A DNA stretch of 64,000 nucleotides from contig JBBIVX010000015.1 of NCBI GenBank assembly GCA_037439465.1, positions 4,081 to 68,080 on the forward strand, in the 5' to 3' direction. A program made the translations under genes and the position numbers. This DNA is from Parasulfuritortus sp037439465. GTDB taxonomy: Bacteria; Pseudomonadota; Gammaproteobacteria; Burkholderiales; Thiobacillaceae. A model generated the notes under the pieces. It saw only the letters and a program-made list of their open reading frames with translations, had not been told where the DNA came from and searched no databases. Position 1 is the stretch's first letter. Each line of letters opens with the position of its first letter. This document shows positions 26,458 to 34,888 of the stretch, piece by piece.

Positions 26458-26565
26458 GCTCTTCTCCTTGGCTTTGTTTGCATCCCCGCAGGCGGGGTCC
26501 CACGGCCATCACTATCGAGGGCGGACTCATGATAGGCCTATGCGGCGCAATACGATATGGCCGGC

Positions 26566-27117
26566 TCAGACGCGCGCCGGTCCGCGCCAGGTCGGCTCCT
26601 GGCCGCCGTCACGACGATTGAGGACACGGGCGAGGACGAACAAGAGGTCGGAGAGACGGTTGAGGTATTGCGTCGCCCGTGGCGCGATCAGTTCGCGCTC
26701 CGCCAGGGCGGTAAGGCGTCGCTCGGCGCGGCGGCAGACGGTGCGGCAGACGTGGGCGAGGGCGGCGGCACGGTTGCCGCCGGGCAGGATGAACTCGGCC
26801 AGCGGCGGCAGCCCGGCGTTGTACCGGGCGAGGGCGGTATCCAGACGGGACAGGTGGGCATCGGTGAGTTGCGCGCGCTCGGGCAGCGCCAGTTCACTGC
26901 CGAGGTCGAAAAGATCATTCTGGATGGCGGCGAGCAGCGCGTCCGTATCCTCATCCAGCGCCTCCGCCCGCAGCAGGCCGACGTTGGCGTTCAACTCGTC
27001 GATGCTGCCCAGGGCCTCGATGCGCGGCGTGTGCTTGGCGACACGGCGGCCATCCGCCAGGCCGGTGCTGCCGTCGTCGCCCGTGCGGGTGACGATGTGG
27101 GTGAGACGATCGGTCAT
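26566..27117 (-). CDS. pduO: Cob(I)alamin adenosyltransferase, PduO type
   Basis: 183 aa enzyme that transfers the 5'-deoxyadenosyl group of ATP to cob(I)alamin. It has the ATP-binding N-terminus TRTGDDGSTGLADGRRV, EALGSIDELNANVGLLRA, and the active-site helix VCRTVCRRAERRL followed by YLNRLSDLLFVLAR, all typical of PduO/MMAB. Full length. It overlaps the DUF1841 gene by 4 bp upstream. No cobalamin riboswitch is recognisable nearby, and the coenzyme-B12 user is not in the window. Confidence 0.95.
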   Translation of the reverse strand: MTDRLTHIVTRTGDDGSTGLADGRRVAKHTPRIEALGSIDELNANVGLLRAEALDEDTDALLAAIQNDLFDLGSELALPERAQLTDAHLSRLDTALARYNAGLPPLAEFILPGGNRAAALAHVCRTVCRRAERRLTALAERELIAPRATQYLNRLSDLLFVLARVLNRRDGGQEPTWRGPARV

Positions 27118-27542
27118 CGTGCCTTCTTCCGTAGGCAGTCGAGATAGCCGGCCGCGTCCGGCGGGGTGGCGGCGCGCTGGGCCCGCCAGATCATCTCCGC
27201 CAGGCAGTCCATGACCTCGTGCTGGGCGGCATGCGGATCGCTGCAGCGGCGCAGCAGGCGCTCGTGCCGGGCGCGCACGCCGGCCGGCTGGTCAATGGAT
27301 AGTTGCTCGGAAATGGCCAGGTGCAGCATGAGGTGCAAAAACGGGTTGGTTTCGCCGGCCTCAGGGCGCCAGTCGCGCTCCAGGCTGGCGTCTGCGTTTT
27401 CGAGCAGACGATGGTAGTGCGGATGATCGAGTATGTGTCCCACGGCCAGCGCTTCCAGATCGCTGAGCACGACTTTGTCCCGATACTTCTTCCAGGCGTC
27501 GGTGAGAAAACGGCGGGCCTCCTGGCGGCTGGGATTGAACAT
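27114..27542 (-). CDS. DUF1841 family protein
   Basis: 142 aa. Opens with MFNPSRQEARRFLTDAWKKY and contains HILDHPHYHRLL and NPFLHLMLHLAISEQL with closely placed histidines, the pattern of DUF1841, a family found mainly in beta- and gammaproteobacteria with no known role. The ATG at 27542 is preferred to a TTG two codons earlier because the family starts with MFNPSR. It lies 2 bp from the FIST gene and overlaps pduO downstream. Confidence 0.9.
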   Translation of the reverse strand: MFNPSRQEARRFLTDAWKKYRDKVVLSDLEALAVGHILDHPHYHRLLENADASLERDWRPEAGETNPFLHLMLHLAISEQLSIDQPAGVRARHERLLRRCSDPHAAQHEVMDCLAEMIWRAQRAATPPDAAGYLDCLRKKAR

Positions 27543-27544
27543 GG

Positions 27545-28636
27545 TCAAAGGCCGCCGGGGTAACTCAGGCCGAGCACTGTGCTGTATTGCAATAGACGAT
27601 TGCCATCGTCCTGGTACATGAATTCGCCGTTGCCGTAAAAACCGATCAGAGGCATGCCTGGAAAGTGGCGGGTGATCAGTTCGAGGTCGCGGTCGATGCC
27701 CTCATAGAAATAGGGTCCGCGCCCCTGGCAGGGAAAGCAGAGGCCAAACTCGGGACTTGCCAAGGTGTCTTTCGTCATTCTGTCGAGCGTGGTGTGCATG
27801 TCGCGCTCGGCCGCCAGTGGCTGGCGCAATGCCCAGAACAAGTGTTGCTGGGTTTTGACGCGGGCGGCGAGGGTGACCGATTGAGCCTTGCTGCTGGTGG
27901 CGAGGATGGGCATCAGGTGATATCGGCCCTGCGCCAGGGCTTCGTTCGGGTCGCCGTAGGTGACACCCGCCATCACCCTATGCAGCGGGAAGCGGCGCGA
28001 GTCGCCGGTATCCATGGGTAACACCCGCGACAGACTGGCGAGGGCGGGGAGGCCATCCACCGACAATACGTCGTGGCCATTGAGCCGGTCGATGGCACGA
28101 GGCTCGGACAGAGGCTGGATACCGCGCGAGACATCGACACGCAGAGCGTTGCCAGCGAATACCAGCTCGCAATGCCGCCCCGGCGCCAGGCGGCCGCTGC
28201 TCCAGACCGTGTACGGGCCCTGACCGGTGGCGTCGCCAGAGACGGCGCCGAAACGGCGACCGGGCCTATCCAGCCAATGGGTGTCGATGGCGTTCGGGGC
28301 AGCCAGGGTTAGCCGCCAGGCGGCGTCTTCCGGTGTCGCCGGACGCAGGTCGCCACCCTCGCCAAATACCATGGCCACGGCCGCCGGCACGTCGAGCAGC
28401 CACTCCTCCTCGGTAAGTAGCCCGGTGGCGGTGCAGCCTGCCACCTGCATGCAGTTGGCGGCGCGGGCGGCGGCGGTGACGGCGGCCTGGGCGTGGCTGG
28501 CGAAATCGGCGCTGAGAAAGAGCAATACGCTGCGGGCGATGTCGAGGCCGGCCCGCTCCATGGCGATACTGACTGCCGCCGCCGCCAGGTCGGGGCTGGC
28601 GACGATGCCCTTGGCTTGTCCGCTGGCAACTCTCAT
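27545..28636 (-). CDS. FIST-domain sensory protein
   Basis: 363 aa with FIST N-terminal and FIST C-terminal domains. Typical features are LLFLSADFASHAQ, VAGCTATGLLTEEEW, and near the C-terminus GPYFYEGIDRDLELITRHFP followed by PLIGFYGNGEF. FIST proteins bind small ligands, possibly amino acids, and usually work with kinases or c-di-GMP enzymes; no partner is adjacent here. The ATG at 28636 overlaps the nth stop (ATGA) and follows an AAGGA-like site about 12 bp upstream. Confidence 0.88.
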   Translation of the reverse strand: MRVASGQAKGIVASPDLAAAAVSIAMERAGLDIARSVLLFLSADFASHAQAAVTAAARAANCMQVAGCTATGLLTEEEWLLDVPAAVAMVFGEGGDLRPATPEDAAWRLTLAAPNAIDTHWLDRPGRRFGAVSGDATGQGPYTVWSSGRLAPGRHCELVFAGNALRVDVSRGIQPLSEPRAIDRLNGHDVLSVDGLPALASLSRVLPMDTGDSRRFPLHRVMAGVTYGDPNEALAQGRYHLMPILATSSKAQSVTLAARVKTQQHLFWALRQPLAAERDMHTTLDRMTKDTLASPEFGLCFPCQGRGPYFYEGIDRDLELITRHFPGMPLIGFYGNGEFMYQDDGNRLLQYSTVLGLSYPGGL

Positions 28637-29268
28637 GGCGTGGTTTTTTCCTTGTATTCGCAAAGATCGCGCAGCAAACAATGCGGGCAATCCGGCCGGC
28701 GCGCCTTGCACACGTAGCGGCCGTGCAGTATGAGCCAATGATGGGCGTCCTGCCTGAATTCTTCCGGGGTGGTGCGCATGAGCCCATCCTCCACGGCGCG
28801 CAGGCTTTTTCCGCGCGCCAGGCCGAGGCGGTTGGCGACGCGGAAGATGTGCGTGTCGACGGCGATGACAGGCTGGCCGAAGGCAGTATTGAGAACCACA
28901 TTGGCGGTCTTGCGGCCGACGCCGGGCAGGGCCTCCAGGGCCTCGCGGGCGGCCGGCACCTCGCCGCCATGGCGGTCGATCAGTTGACGGCAGGTGGCGA
29001 TGAGGTGCTTGGCCTTGCTCTGGTAGAGACCGATGTGGCGGATATGGGCCAAGAGCCCCGCTTCACCCAGGGCGAGCATGGCCTCCGGGGTGCCGGCCTG
29101 CTGGAAAAGTGCAACGGTGGCCTGGTTGACGCTCTTGTCGGTGGCCTGGGCGGAGAGGATGACCGCCACCAGCAATTGAAAAGGTGTCTGATAGTGAAGC
29201 TCGGTAGTCGGATGGGGGTTGGCCGCACGCAAGCGCTCGAATATCTGCCGGCGGCGCTGGGCGTTCAT
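28633..29268 (-). CDS. nth: Endonuclease III
   Basis: 211 aa DNA glycosylase/AP lyase acting on oxidised pyrimidines. It contains the helix-hairpin-helix LPGVGRKTANVVLN with the catalytic Lys, the catalytic Asp in VDTHIFRV, and the C-terminal [4Fe-4S] loop with spacing C-x6-C-x2-C-x5-C (CKARRPDCPHCLLRDLC). Full length (E. coli 211). It follows rnfE by 8 bp, the usual position of nth at the end of proteobacterial rnf operons. Confidence 0.98.
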   Translation of the reverse strand: MNAQRRRQIFERLRAANPHPTTELHYQTPFQLLVAVILSAQATDKSVNQATVALFQQAGTPEAMLALGEAGLLAHIRHIGLYQSKAKHLIATCRQLIDRHGGEVPAAREALEALPGVGRKTANVVLNTAFGQPVIAVDTHIFRVANRLGLARGKSLRAVEDGLMRTTPEEFRQDAHHWLILHGRYVCKARRPDCPHCLLRDLCEYKEKTTP

Positions 29269-29276
29269 GGTTGCCT

Positions 29277-29927
29277 TCAGACGGCGCGACTGGCGCGTCT
29301 CTGGGTGAGCCAGTTACGGCCGGCGATGATGAGACCGAGGCCGAGAAAGGCGCCGGGTGGCAGTATGGCCAGCAACAGACCCTGATAGTCGGGGATGACG
29401 TGAATGACGAAGGCCTTGGCGGCCGGCCCGAGGGCGAGGTCGATGCCGGACAGCAGGGTGCCCTTGCCGAAGATTTCCCGGAGGGCGCCCAAGGTCGCCA
29501 GCACCAGGGTCAGTCCCAGACCCATCATGAGGCCGTCGAGGGCGGCATGCAGTGCTCCCCGCTTGGAGGCGAAGGCCTCCACCCGCGCCAGCACGATGCA
29601 GTTGACGACGATGAGCGGTATGAAAATACCCAGCACCACATAAAGGGCCAGCAGGTAGGCGTGCATGAGCAGGTCCACCACGGTCACCAGGGTGGCGATG
29701 ATGATAATGTAGGCCGGGATGCGGATGGGAGGCGGAATCAAGTTGCGGATCAACGATACGCTGACGTTGGCCAGGGTCATGACCAGGGTGGTGGCCAGGC
29801 CCAGCGAAAGGGCATTGACCACACTGTTGCTGATGGCCAGCAGTGGACACATGCCCAGTATCTGCACGACGCCGGGATTCTGTTTCCACAGACCGTTGAG
29901 GATGATTTCGCGGGTTTCAGCGGACAT
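29277..29927 (-). CDS. rnfE: Rnf complex membrane subunit E
   Basis: 216 aa, six-helix membrane subunit homologous to NqrD. The start REIILNGLWKQNPGVVQILGMCPLLAISNS is diagnostic, with a conserved cysteine in GMCPLLA and another in VVNCIVLARVEAFAS, the pair that with RnfA holds a membrane [2Fe-2S] cluster. It forms part of the ion-translocating ferredoxin:NAD+ oxidoreductase. It overlaps rnfG by 11 bp. Confidence 0.97.
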   Translation of the reverse strand: MSAETREIILNGLWKQNPGVVQILGMCPLLAISNSVVNALSLGLATTLVMTLANVSVSLIRNLIPPPIRIPAYIIIIATLVTVVDLLMHAYLLALYVVLGIFIPLIVVNCIVLARVEAFASKRGALHAALDGLMMGLGLTLVLATLGALREIFGKGTLLSGIDLALGPAAKAFVIHVIPDYQGLLLAILPPGAFLGLGLIIAGRNWLTQRRASRAV

Positions 29928-30576
29928 GTTTCATCTCTTTGACGCTGCCGGTCGAGGGTGGCGACAAGAGTGTATCGCGATGGGCCGCGAAATAGTCCAG
30001 CGCCTTTTTCACCGCCTTGACGACGGCACGTGGGGTGATGGTGGCGCCAGCCATGGAGTCGAAGGCGCCGCCGTCCTTTTTTACCTGCCAGGCTGCGGCG
30101 GCGGGCGCCGTCAGCGACTTGCCTTCGAATTGGTGGATCCAGCCGCTCTTGCCGATCTCGATATAGTCGCCGAGACCGGGCGTCTCCCGGTGTTGGGTGA
30201 CGCGCACCCCGGTCACCCGACCGTCGATGCCGATACCTACCAACAAACGGATCTCGCCGGCGTAGCCGTCGGGAGCGGCGGCCTCCAGCACCACGGCCAC
30301 CGTGTCTCCCGCCCGGCTGGCCGGGTAGAACTGGCCGGACCGCTTCAGGCCGAGGCGGGGATCCAGCGGCAGTGGCCGGGCGGAACGCACCAGGTCGTTG
30401 TCGAAGCTGCCCGCGGGCAGCGTCTGGGCGATGAGGCGCAGTTTCTCCTGGCGTTCGGTCAGCTCGATGGTGGGACGGGTGAGCCAGTAGATACCGGCGA
30501 GCAGGGTGGCGCTGACGGCGGCAAAGAGGGTCAAACCGGTGGACGCCGACAGGCTTTCGCGCAGTATCGTCTTCAC
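29917..30576 (-). CDS. rnfG: Rnf complex flavoprotein subunit G
   Basis: 219 aa with an N-terminal membrane anchor (about 10-31) and a periplasmic FMN-binding domain. FMN is covalently bound through the threonine of an S/T-GAT motif; here the segment reads DSMAGATITPRAVVKAVKKA, so the acceptor Thr is present while the first position is Ala. HRETPGLGDYIEIGKSGWI is also typical. It overlaps rnfD by 4 bp (ATGA). Length is usual. Confidence 0.96.
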   Translation of the reverse strand: MKTILRESLSASTGLTLFAAVSATLLAGIYWLTRPTIELTERQEKLRLIAQTLPAGSFDNDLVRSARPLPLDPRLGLKRSGQFYPASRAGDTVAVVLEAAAPDGYAGEIRLLVGIGIDGRVTGVRVTQHRETPGLGDYIEIGKSGWIHQFEGKSLTAPAAAAWQVKKDGGAFDSMAGATITPRAVVKAVKKALDYFAAHRDTLLSPPSTGSVKEMKHVR

Positions 30577-31604
30577 TGTGACGGTTCCTTGCCGCCGGCG
30601 TGGCCATAGACCCGCGGTTGGGTGTAGGCGTCAATGAGCGGCGCCGCCACATTCATGATGAGGACAGAGAAGGCCACGCCATCAGGGAAGCCGCCGAAGA
30701 CGCGAATGATGACTGTGATGAAGCCCGCCAGTCCGGCGAAGATGAGTTTGCCGCGCGGCGTGGCGCAGGCGCTGACCGGGTCGGTGGCGATGAAGAAGGC
30801 CCCCAGCATGACGCCGCCGGAGAAGAGATGGAAGAGGGGCCCGGCGTGGCGGGCCGGGTCGAGAAGGTGAAGGCCGCCGGCGGTGAGGGCGACGGCGGTC
30901 AGGAAGGCCGCCGGGATATGCCAGGTGATCACCCGGCTCGCCATCAGTCCAAGACCGCCGAGCAGGTACAGCATGGCGACGGTTTCGCCACCCTTGCCGC
31001 CGATCCAGCCGAAGATGGGCTGTGCGTAGGTGCTATGGATGTCTTTGCCGGCACGGGTCAGGGTCTTGAGGGTGTCGAGTGGCGTCGCCGTGGTATAGGC
31101 GTCCGGGGTGATGCCGCCGCCGCCCAGCACCAGGTTGAAGGCCTCGCCCAGGCCAGGGGCATGGTTGGCCAGTTGGACTGGAGCCGGCCACTGGGTCATG
31201 TAGGTGGGGAAACTGATGATGAGCACCGCGTAACCGACCATGGCCGGGTTGAAGGGGTTCTGACCGAGGCCGCCGTAGAGATGCTTGGCTACCACCACGG
31301 CGAAGAGGAGACCGATGGCGTACAGCCAGAGTGGCGCCAGGGTGGGCACGGACAGGGCGAACAGCCAGGCGGTCAACAGCACCGAACCGTCGCTCAGGAA
31401 GGGCTTGAGCGCATAGCCGCGCCAGAGCAGGGCCAGGGCCTCGAAGCCGATGGCGAGCAGGCCACACAGCAACAGGCTGACCCAGATGCCGGGCCCGAAC
31501 AGCCAGGCATGGGCAAGCGTGCCAGGGAGCAGCGCCGCCATCACCTTCGTCATGGTCAGGCGCACCGAATTGTTGGCGCTCAGTACGTAAGGCGAGCCGA
31601 TCAT
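30573..31604 (-). CDS. rnfD: Rnf complex membrane subunit D
   Basis: 343 aa, NqrB-like subunit with about nine membrane helices. NPFNPAMVGYAVLIISFP and the FMN-attachment region ITPDAYTTATPLDTLK are visible; the Thr in TTATP is the expected FMN ester site. DPVSACATPRGKLIFAGLAG near the C-terminus is conserved. It overlaps rnfC and rnfG by 4 bp each. Confidence 0.97.
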   Translation of the reverse strand: MIGSPYVLSANNSVRLTMTKVMAALLPGTLAHAWLFGPGIWVSLLLCGLLAIGFEALALLWRGYALKPFLSDGSVLLTAWLFALSVPTLAPLWLYAIGLLFAVVVAKHLYGGLGQNPFNPAMVGYAVLIISFPTYMTQWPAPVQLANHAPGLGEAFNLVLGGGGITPDAYTTATPLDTLKTLTRAGKDIHSTYAQPIFGWIGGKGGETVAMLYLLGGLGLMASRVITWHIPAAFLTAVALTAGGLHLLDPARHAGPLFHLFSGGVMLGAFFIATDPVSACATPRGKLIFAGLAGFITVIIRVFGGFPDGVAFSVLIMNVAAPLIDAYTQPRVYGHAGGKEPSQ

Positions 31605-33232
31605 GTGTCCTGCTCCGTGGCCGCGTGCTGCCGGCGCGCCTCGATCTCGGCGACCTGTTGTTGTTGCGCTGGCGTCAGGTGCTCGACGTTCCTGGGGTTG
31701 ACACCCTGCTTGGCCGCCTTGGCGCGCTCGATGGCGGCGTCGAGGATGGCCTGTTTGCGCGCCGCCTCGGGGTCATCGGCCGTGGCTGGCGGCCGGCCGG
31801 CAGCCGCCTTGTGCAGGCGCGCCGCCTTTTCCTGCTTTTCCCTCTCCAGGCGGAAGGCCTGGAAATCATGGCGTTGCCGCGCCTCGTCGGAGGCGCGCTT
31901 GCTGCGCTCCTGGGCGTGGATCTCGCTCTTGGCGTAGCGATAGTAATCCACCAGCGGAATATGACTGGGGCAGACATGGCTGCAGCAGCCGCACTCGATG
32001 CAGTCGAACAGTTGGTAGCGGCGCGCCTTGTCGAAGTTTTTTGCCCGCGCATGGACATACATCTCGAAGGGTTGCAGGCCGACCGGGCAGGCCAGGGCGC
32101 ATTGGCCGCAACGGATGCAGGGCAGGGCCGCCGGCCGCGGCGGGAACAAGCGGTCGCTGGTGGCGATGAGGCAGTTTACGCCCTTGCTCACCGGCGCTAC
32201 GGTGTCGCTGAGTTCGAAACCCATCATCGGCCCGCCGACCAGCCAGCCCCGGCTGTCCGGCAAGGCGCCGCCGGCCAGGCGTATGAGTTGCTCGATGGGC
32301 GTGCCCAGGCGAATCTCGAAGTTGCCCGGAGCGCGCACCTGGCCGGTGACCGTAACGATCCGTGTCAGCAACGGCTCGCCCAGCTCGACGGCGCGGTAGA
32401 GACTGTAGGCGGTGGCGACGTTGAAGACCTGAATGCCGATATCGGTGGAAAGCTTGCCGGAGGGCACTTCCAGGCCAGTAAGGAGCTGTATCAACTGCTT
32501 GCCGCCGCCGCTGGGGTAGCGGGTAGGCACCATCACCACCTCCATGGGCAGCCCCAGGGCGGAGGCGGCTTCTGCCACGGCCGCCACGGCCTGCGGCTTG
32601 TTGTCTTCGATGCCGAGCAGGAGATGGCGCGCGCCCAGGGCGTGACGCATGATCGCGGCGCCACGCAACATTTCGTTGGCCCGTTCACGCATCAGCCGGT
32701 CGTCGCAGGTGATCCAGGGCTCGCATTCGGCGCCATTGAGGATAAGGGTGTGGATGCCGCCGGCGGCCGGCTCAAGTTTCACATGACTGGGAAAGATCGC
32801 GCCGCCGAGGCCGACCAGACCCATTTCGGCCAGCTTCGCCGCCAGCTCGCCGGGGGCGAGGTCGCGCCAGTCGATGGGCGTTATTGCGATGCTGGCATCG
32901 CGGCCGTCGGCGCTGATCTCCATGCACAGATCGGGCAAACCCGAGGGGTGGGCGACTGGCCGCGGCCCGATGGCGGTCACTTGGCCGGAGGTGGGAGCAT
33001 GCACGGCGGCACTGATGTGACCGTCGGCGGCGCCGATGCGCTGGCCGCGCAGCACGGTATCGCCCACCTTCACCACAGGCCGGGCCGGATTGCCGAAGTG
33101 CTGGCGCAGCGGCACGACATAGCGTTCGTACAGGGGGGCCCCGACGATCGGCCGCTCACACGACTCAGTCTTGTGCTCGTCCGGGTGGATGCCGCCGGGG
33201 AACGCGTGGAGGACGCGCGCGGTGCCGTTCAT
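31601..33232 (-). CDS. rnfC: Rnf complex NADH-binding iron-sulfur subunit C
   Basis: 543 aa. The start at 33232 overlaps the rnfB stop (ATGA) and gives the family N-terminus with FPGGIHPDEHKTES. The open frame runs further upstream but that part lies over rnfB. Two [4Fe-4S] motifs, CIRCGQCALACPVGL and CIECGCCSHVCPSHIPL, lie at about residues 370-430. GLGGAIFPSHVKL and LILNGAECEPWITCDDRLM form the NADH/FMN-binding NuoF-like region. The charged Ala/Lys-rich C-terminal tail (about 90 residues) is moderate compared with the long tail of enterobacterial RsxC. Confidence 0.97.
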   Translation of the reverse strand: MNGTARVLHAFPGGIHPDEHKTESCERPIVGAPLYERYVVPLRQHFGNPARPVVKVGDTVLRGQRIGAADGHISAAVHAPTSGQVTAIGPRPVAHPSGLPDLCMEISADGRDASIAITPIDWRDLAPGELAAKLAEMGLVGLGGAIFPSHVKLEPAAGGIHTLILNGAECEPWITCDDRLMRERANEMLRGAAIMRHALGARHLLLGIEDNKPQAVAAVAEAASALGLPMEVVMVPTRYPSGGGKQLIQLLTGLEVPSGKLSTDIGIQVFNVATAYSLYRAVELGEPLLTRIVTVTGQVRAPGNFEIRLGTPIEQLIRLAGGALPDSRGWLVGGPMMGFELSDTVAPVSKGVNCLIATSDRLFPPRPAALPCIRCGQCALACPVGLQPFEMYVHARAKNFDKARRYQLFDCIECGCCSHVCPSHIPLVDYYRYAKSEIHAQERSKRASDEARQRHDFQAFRLEREKQEKAARLHKAAAGRPPATADDPEAARKQAILDAAIERAKAAKQGVNPRNVEHLTPAQQQQVAEIEARRQHAATEQDT

Positions 33233-33804
33233 GACGCGCCCTTCGCGGGTAGTGTGGCGGCCACGGGGCGAATGGGAAAGACCGGGTAGCGCCACTTCCA
33301 GGAATCCAGCCGCTCCGGGACGATCCGCATGCTGATGCAGTCCACCGGGCAGGGCGCTACACACAGCTCGCAGCCGGTGCAACGGTCGGCAACGATGACA
33401 TGCAACTGCTTCGAGGCGCCGACGATGGCATCGACCGGGCAGGCCTGGATGCATAGGGTGCAGCCGATGCAGGTGTTTTCGTCGATGATGGCCACCGACT
33501 TGGGTTTGGATACCAGGCCCTCGCCCAGGGGTTTGGGGTCCACTCCCAGCAGTTCGGCCAGTTGTTTGATGCCGGCCTCGCCGCCTGGCGGGCAGCGGTT
33601 GATGTCGGCTTCGCCCTTGGCGATGGCCTCGGCATAGGGACGGCAGCCGGGAAAACCGCACTGGCCGCATTGGGTCTGCGGCAGGATGGCGTCGATCTTG
33701 TCCACCAAAGGGTCACCCTCGACCCGGTAGTGCGCCTTGGCCCAGCCCAGGACCGCGCCCAGGACGAGGCCGATGGCCGCCATGACGAACAATGCATTCA
33801 ACAT
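33229..33804 (-). CDS. rnfB: Rnf complex ferredoxin subunit B
   Basis: 191 aa with an N-terminal membrane helix (1-20), an Fe-S domain QTQCGQCGFPGCRPYAEAI with a fourth cysteine in INRCPPGG, and two ferredoxin clusters, CIGCTLCIQACPVDA and CTGCELCVAPCPVDC. It is the probable entry point for electrons from ferredoxin. Length is that of proteobacterial RnfB. 97 bp separate it from rnfA, which is less tight than the rest of the operon. Confidence 0.97.
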   Translation of the reverse strand: MLNALFVMAAIGLVLGAVLGWAKAHYRVEGDPLVDKIDAILPQTQCGQCGFPGCRPYAEAIAKGEADINRCPPGGEAGIKQLAELLGVDPKPLGEGLVSKPKSVAIIDENTCIGCTLCIQACPVDAIVGASKQLHVIVADRCTGCELCVAPCPVDCISMRIVPERLDSWKWRYPVFPIRPVAATLPAKGAS

Positions 33805-33901
33805 CAGTGGCCATGCCGGCGCAGGCCGGTAACCCGTTTTCTCAAGGGCTGGGCAGCGGCCGGTGCCTGGACGTTACTGCCCGGCTGAAACGGCGGCAGG
33901 T

Positions 33902-34477
33902 TCATTTGATCAGACCGGAAAAGCCCATGAAGGCCAGGCTCATCAGACTGGCGGTGACCATGGCGATGCTGACCCCCTGGAAGGGCTTGGGCACGTCGGC
34001 GGCTTCCAGCCGCTCGCGCAGGGCGGCGAACAGCACCAGCACCAGGCTGAAACCGAGGGCGCCGCCGAGACCATAGAGTAGCGACTCGACGAAATCGTGC
34101 TGCTCCTGCACGTTCAAAAGCGGAATGCCCAGCACCGCGCAGTTGGTGGTGATTAGAGGCAGGTAGATGCCCAGCACGCGGAACAGCACCGGGCTGGTTT
34201 TCTTGATGAACATCTCAGTGAAGCCGACGATGGAGGCAATCACCACGATGAACGACAAGGTGCGCAGATAGGTGAGGTCGGGGCCCAGCAGATAGTGATC
34301 GACCAGATAGCTCAAGCCGGCGCCCAGGGTGAGTACGAAGGTGGTGGCGGCGCTCATGCCGATGGCAGCCTCCAGCTTTCTGGATACCCCCATGAATGGA
34401 CACAGGCCAAGTATCTTGGCCATCACGATGTTATTGACGAACACCGTGCCGATGAGGATGTAGAGATAGTGGTCCAT
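33902..34477 (-). CDS. rnfA: Rnf complex membrane subunit A
   Basis: 191 aa, six-helix membrane subunit homologous to NqrE. Diagnostic segments are FVNNIVMAKILGLCPFMGVS and LPLITTNCAVLGIPLLN, each with the cysteine that helps bind the intramembrane [2Fe-2S] cluster shared with RnfE. It is the first gene of the rnfABCDGE set. The 94 bp upstream of it hold no promoter I can identify, so co-transcription with the CDGSH gene is possible. Confidence 0.97.
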   Translation of the reverse strand: MDHYLYILIGTVFVNNIVMAKILGLCPFMGVSRKLEAAIGMSAATTFVLTLGAGLSYLVDHYLLGPDLTYLRTLSFIVVIASIVGFTEMFIKKTSPVLFRVLGIYLPLITTNCAVLGIPLLNVQEQHDFVESLLYGLGGALGFSLVLVLFAALRERLEAADVPKPFQGVSIAMVTASLMSLAFMGFSGLIK

Positions 34478-34571
34478 TGGGCGAGCCGACTGGCACCGGA
34501 ATTATCCGCTACTGGGGGCGGCGATACAACCGCGGGAACGCCCGTGCGGCGCTTTCCAGGCGCGGTGAAGT

Positions 34572-34811
34572 TCAGTCGATGAGGTTGTGCGCGCCATCGC
34601 AAAAAGGCGGTGTCGCGGTGTATTTGCAGCCGCACAGGTAGACCCGGCTTTTTTCGCTGATTGACATTTGCACCGGCGCGATACCGGTCCCCGCGTGTGC
34701 GCCGTCGCAGAAAGGCTGGGTTTTGGAGCGGCCGCAGGCACACCACCAGTATTCACCCGGTTCCAGGTCCATCGTATAGGGAAATTTCTGGGCGACGACG
34801 GCATCCATCAT
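34572..34811 (-). CDS. Tandem CDGSH iron-sulfur protein
   Basis: 79 aa with two CDGSH-type [2Fe-2S] motifs: CACGRSKTQPFCDGAH and CGCKYTATPPFCDGAH, each giving the three Cys and one His ligands. Bacterial tandem-CDGSH proteins are monomeric two-cluster proteins of unsettled function in redox or Fe-S handling. GGAG lies 8 bp before the ATG at 34811 (a second ATG follows directly). It lies between ald and rnfA on the same strand, with an 8-bp-arm palindrome just upstream. Confidence 0.95.
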   Translation of the reverse strand: MMDAVVAQKFPYTMDLEPGEYWWCACGRSKTQPFCDGAHAGTGIAPVQMSISEKSRVYLCGCKYTATPPFCDGAHNLID

Positions 34812-34865
34812 GGTCTTGCTCCGCGAACTGACTGTAAGGAACGCGCATTATGCGCCAAATAACCG

Positions 34866-34888
34866 ACTAAATATATCTGGTATTTAGT
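34866..34888. promoter_or_regulatory. Inverted repeat upstream of the CDGSH gene
   Basis: ACTAAATA-N7-TATTTAGT is a 23-bp palindrome that overlaps the ald stop codon and lies 55 bp upstream of the CDGSH start, in a short AT-rich patch. A CATAAT hexamer lies between it and the gene on the minus strand. It is too AT-rich and lacks a T tract to be a good terminator for ald, so an operator for the downstream Fe-S gene is plausible. Regulator unknown. Confidence 0.3.

Noticed and set aside
25855..27117. Cobalamin riboswitch for pduO or the nik/cbi-like operon
   Set aside because: No B12-box-like sequence recognised upstream of pduO or nikK.
30035..30060. RnfG inactive because its FMN motif is AGAT rather than SGAT
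   Set aside because: The acceptor Thr is present and the first position varies in the family, so activity is likely kept.
31625..33289. Long plus-strand open frame opposite rnfC
   Set aside because: It is the antisense shadow of a clear Rnf subunit in GC-rich DNA; no family features.
33233..33670. N-terminal extension of rnfC
   Set aside because: The extension lies over rnfB in another frame; the ATG at 33232 gives the family N-terminus and a 4-bp overlap.
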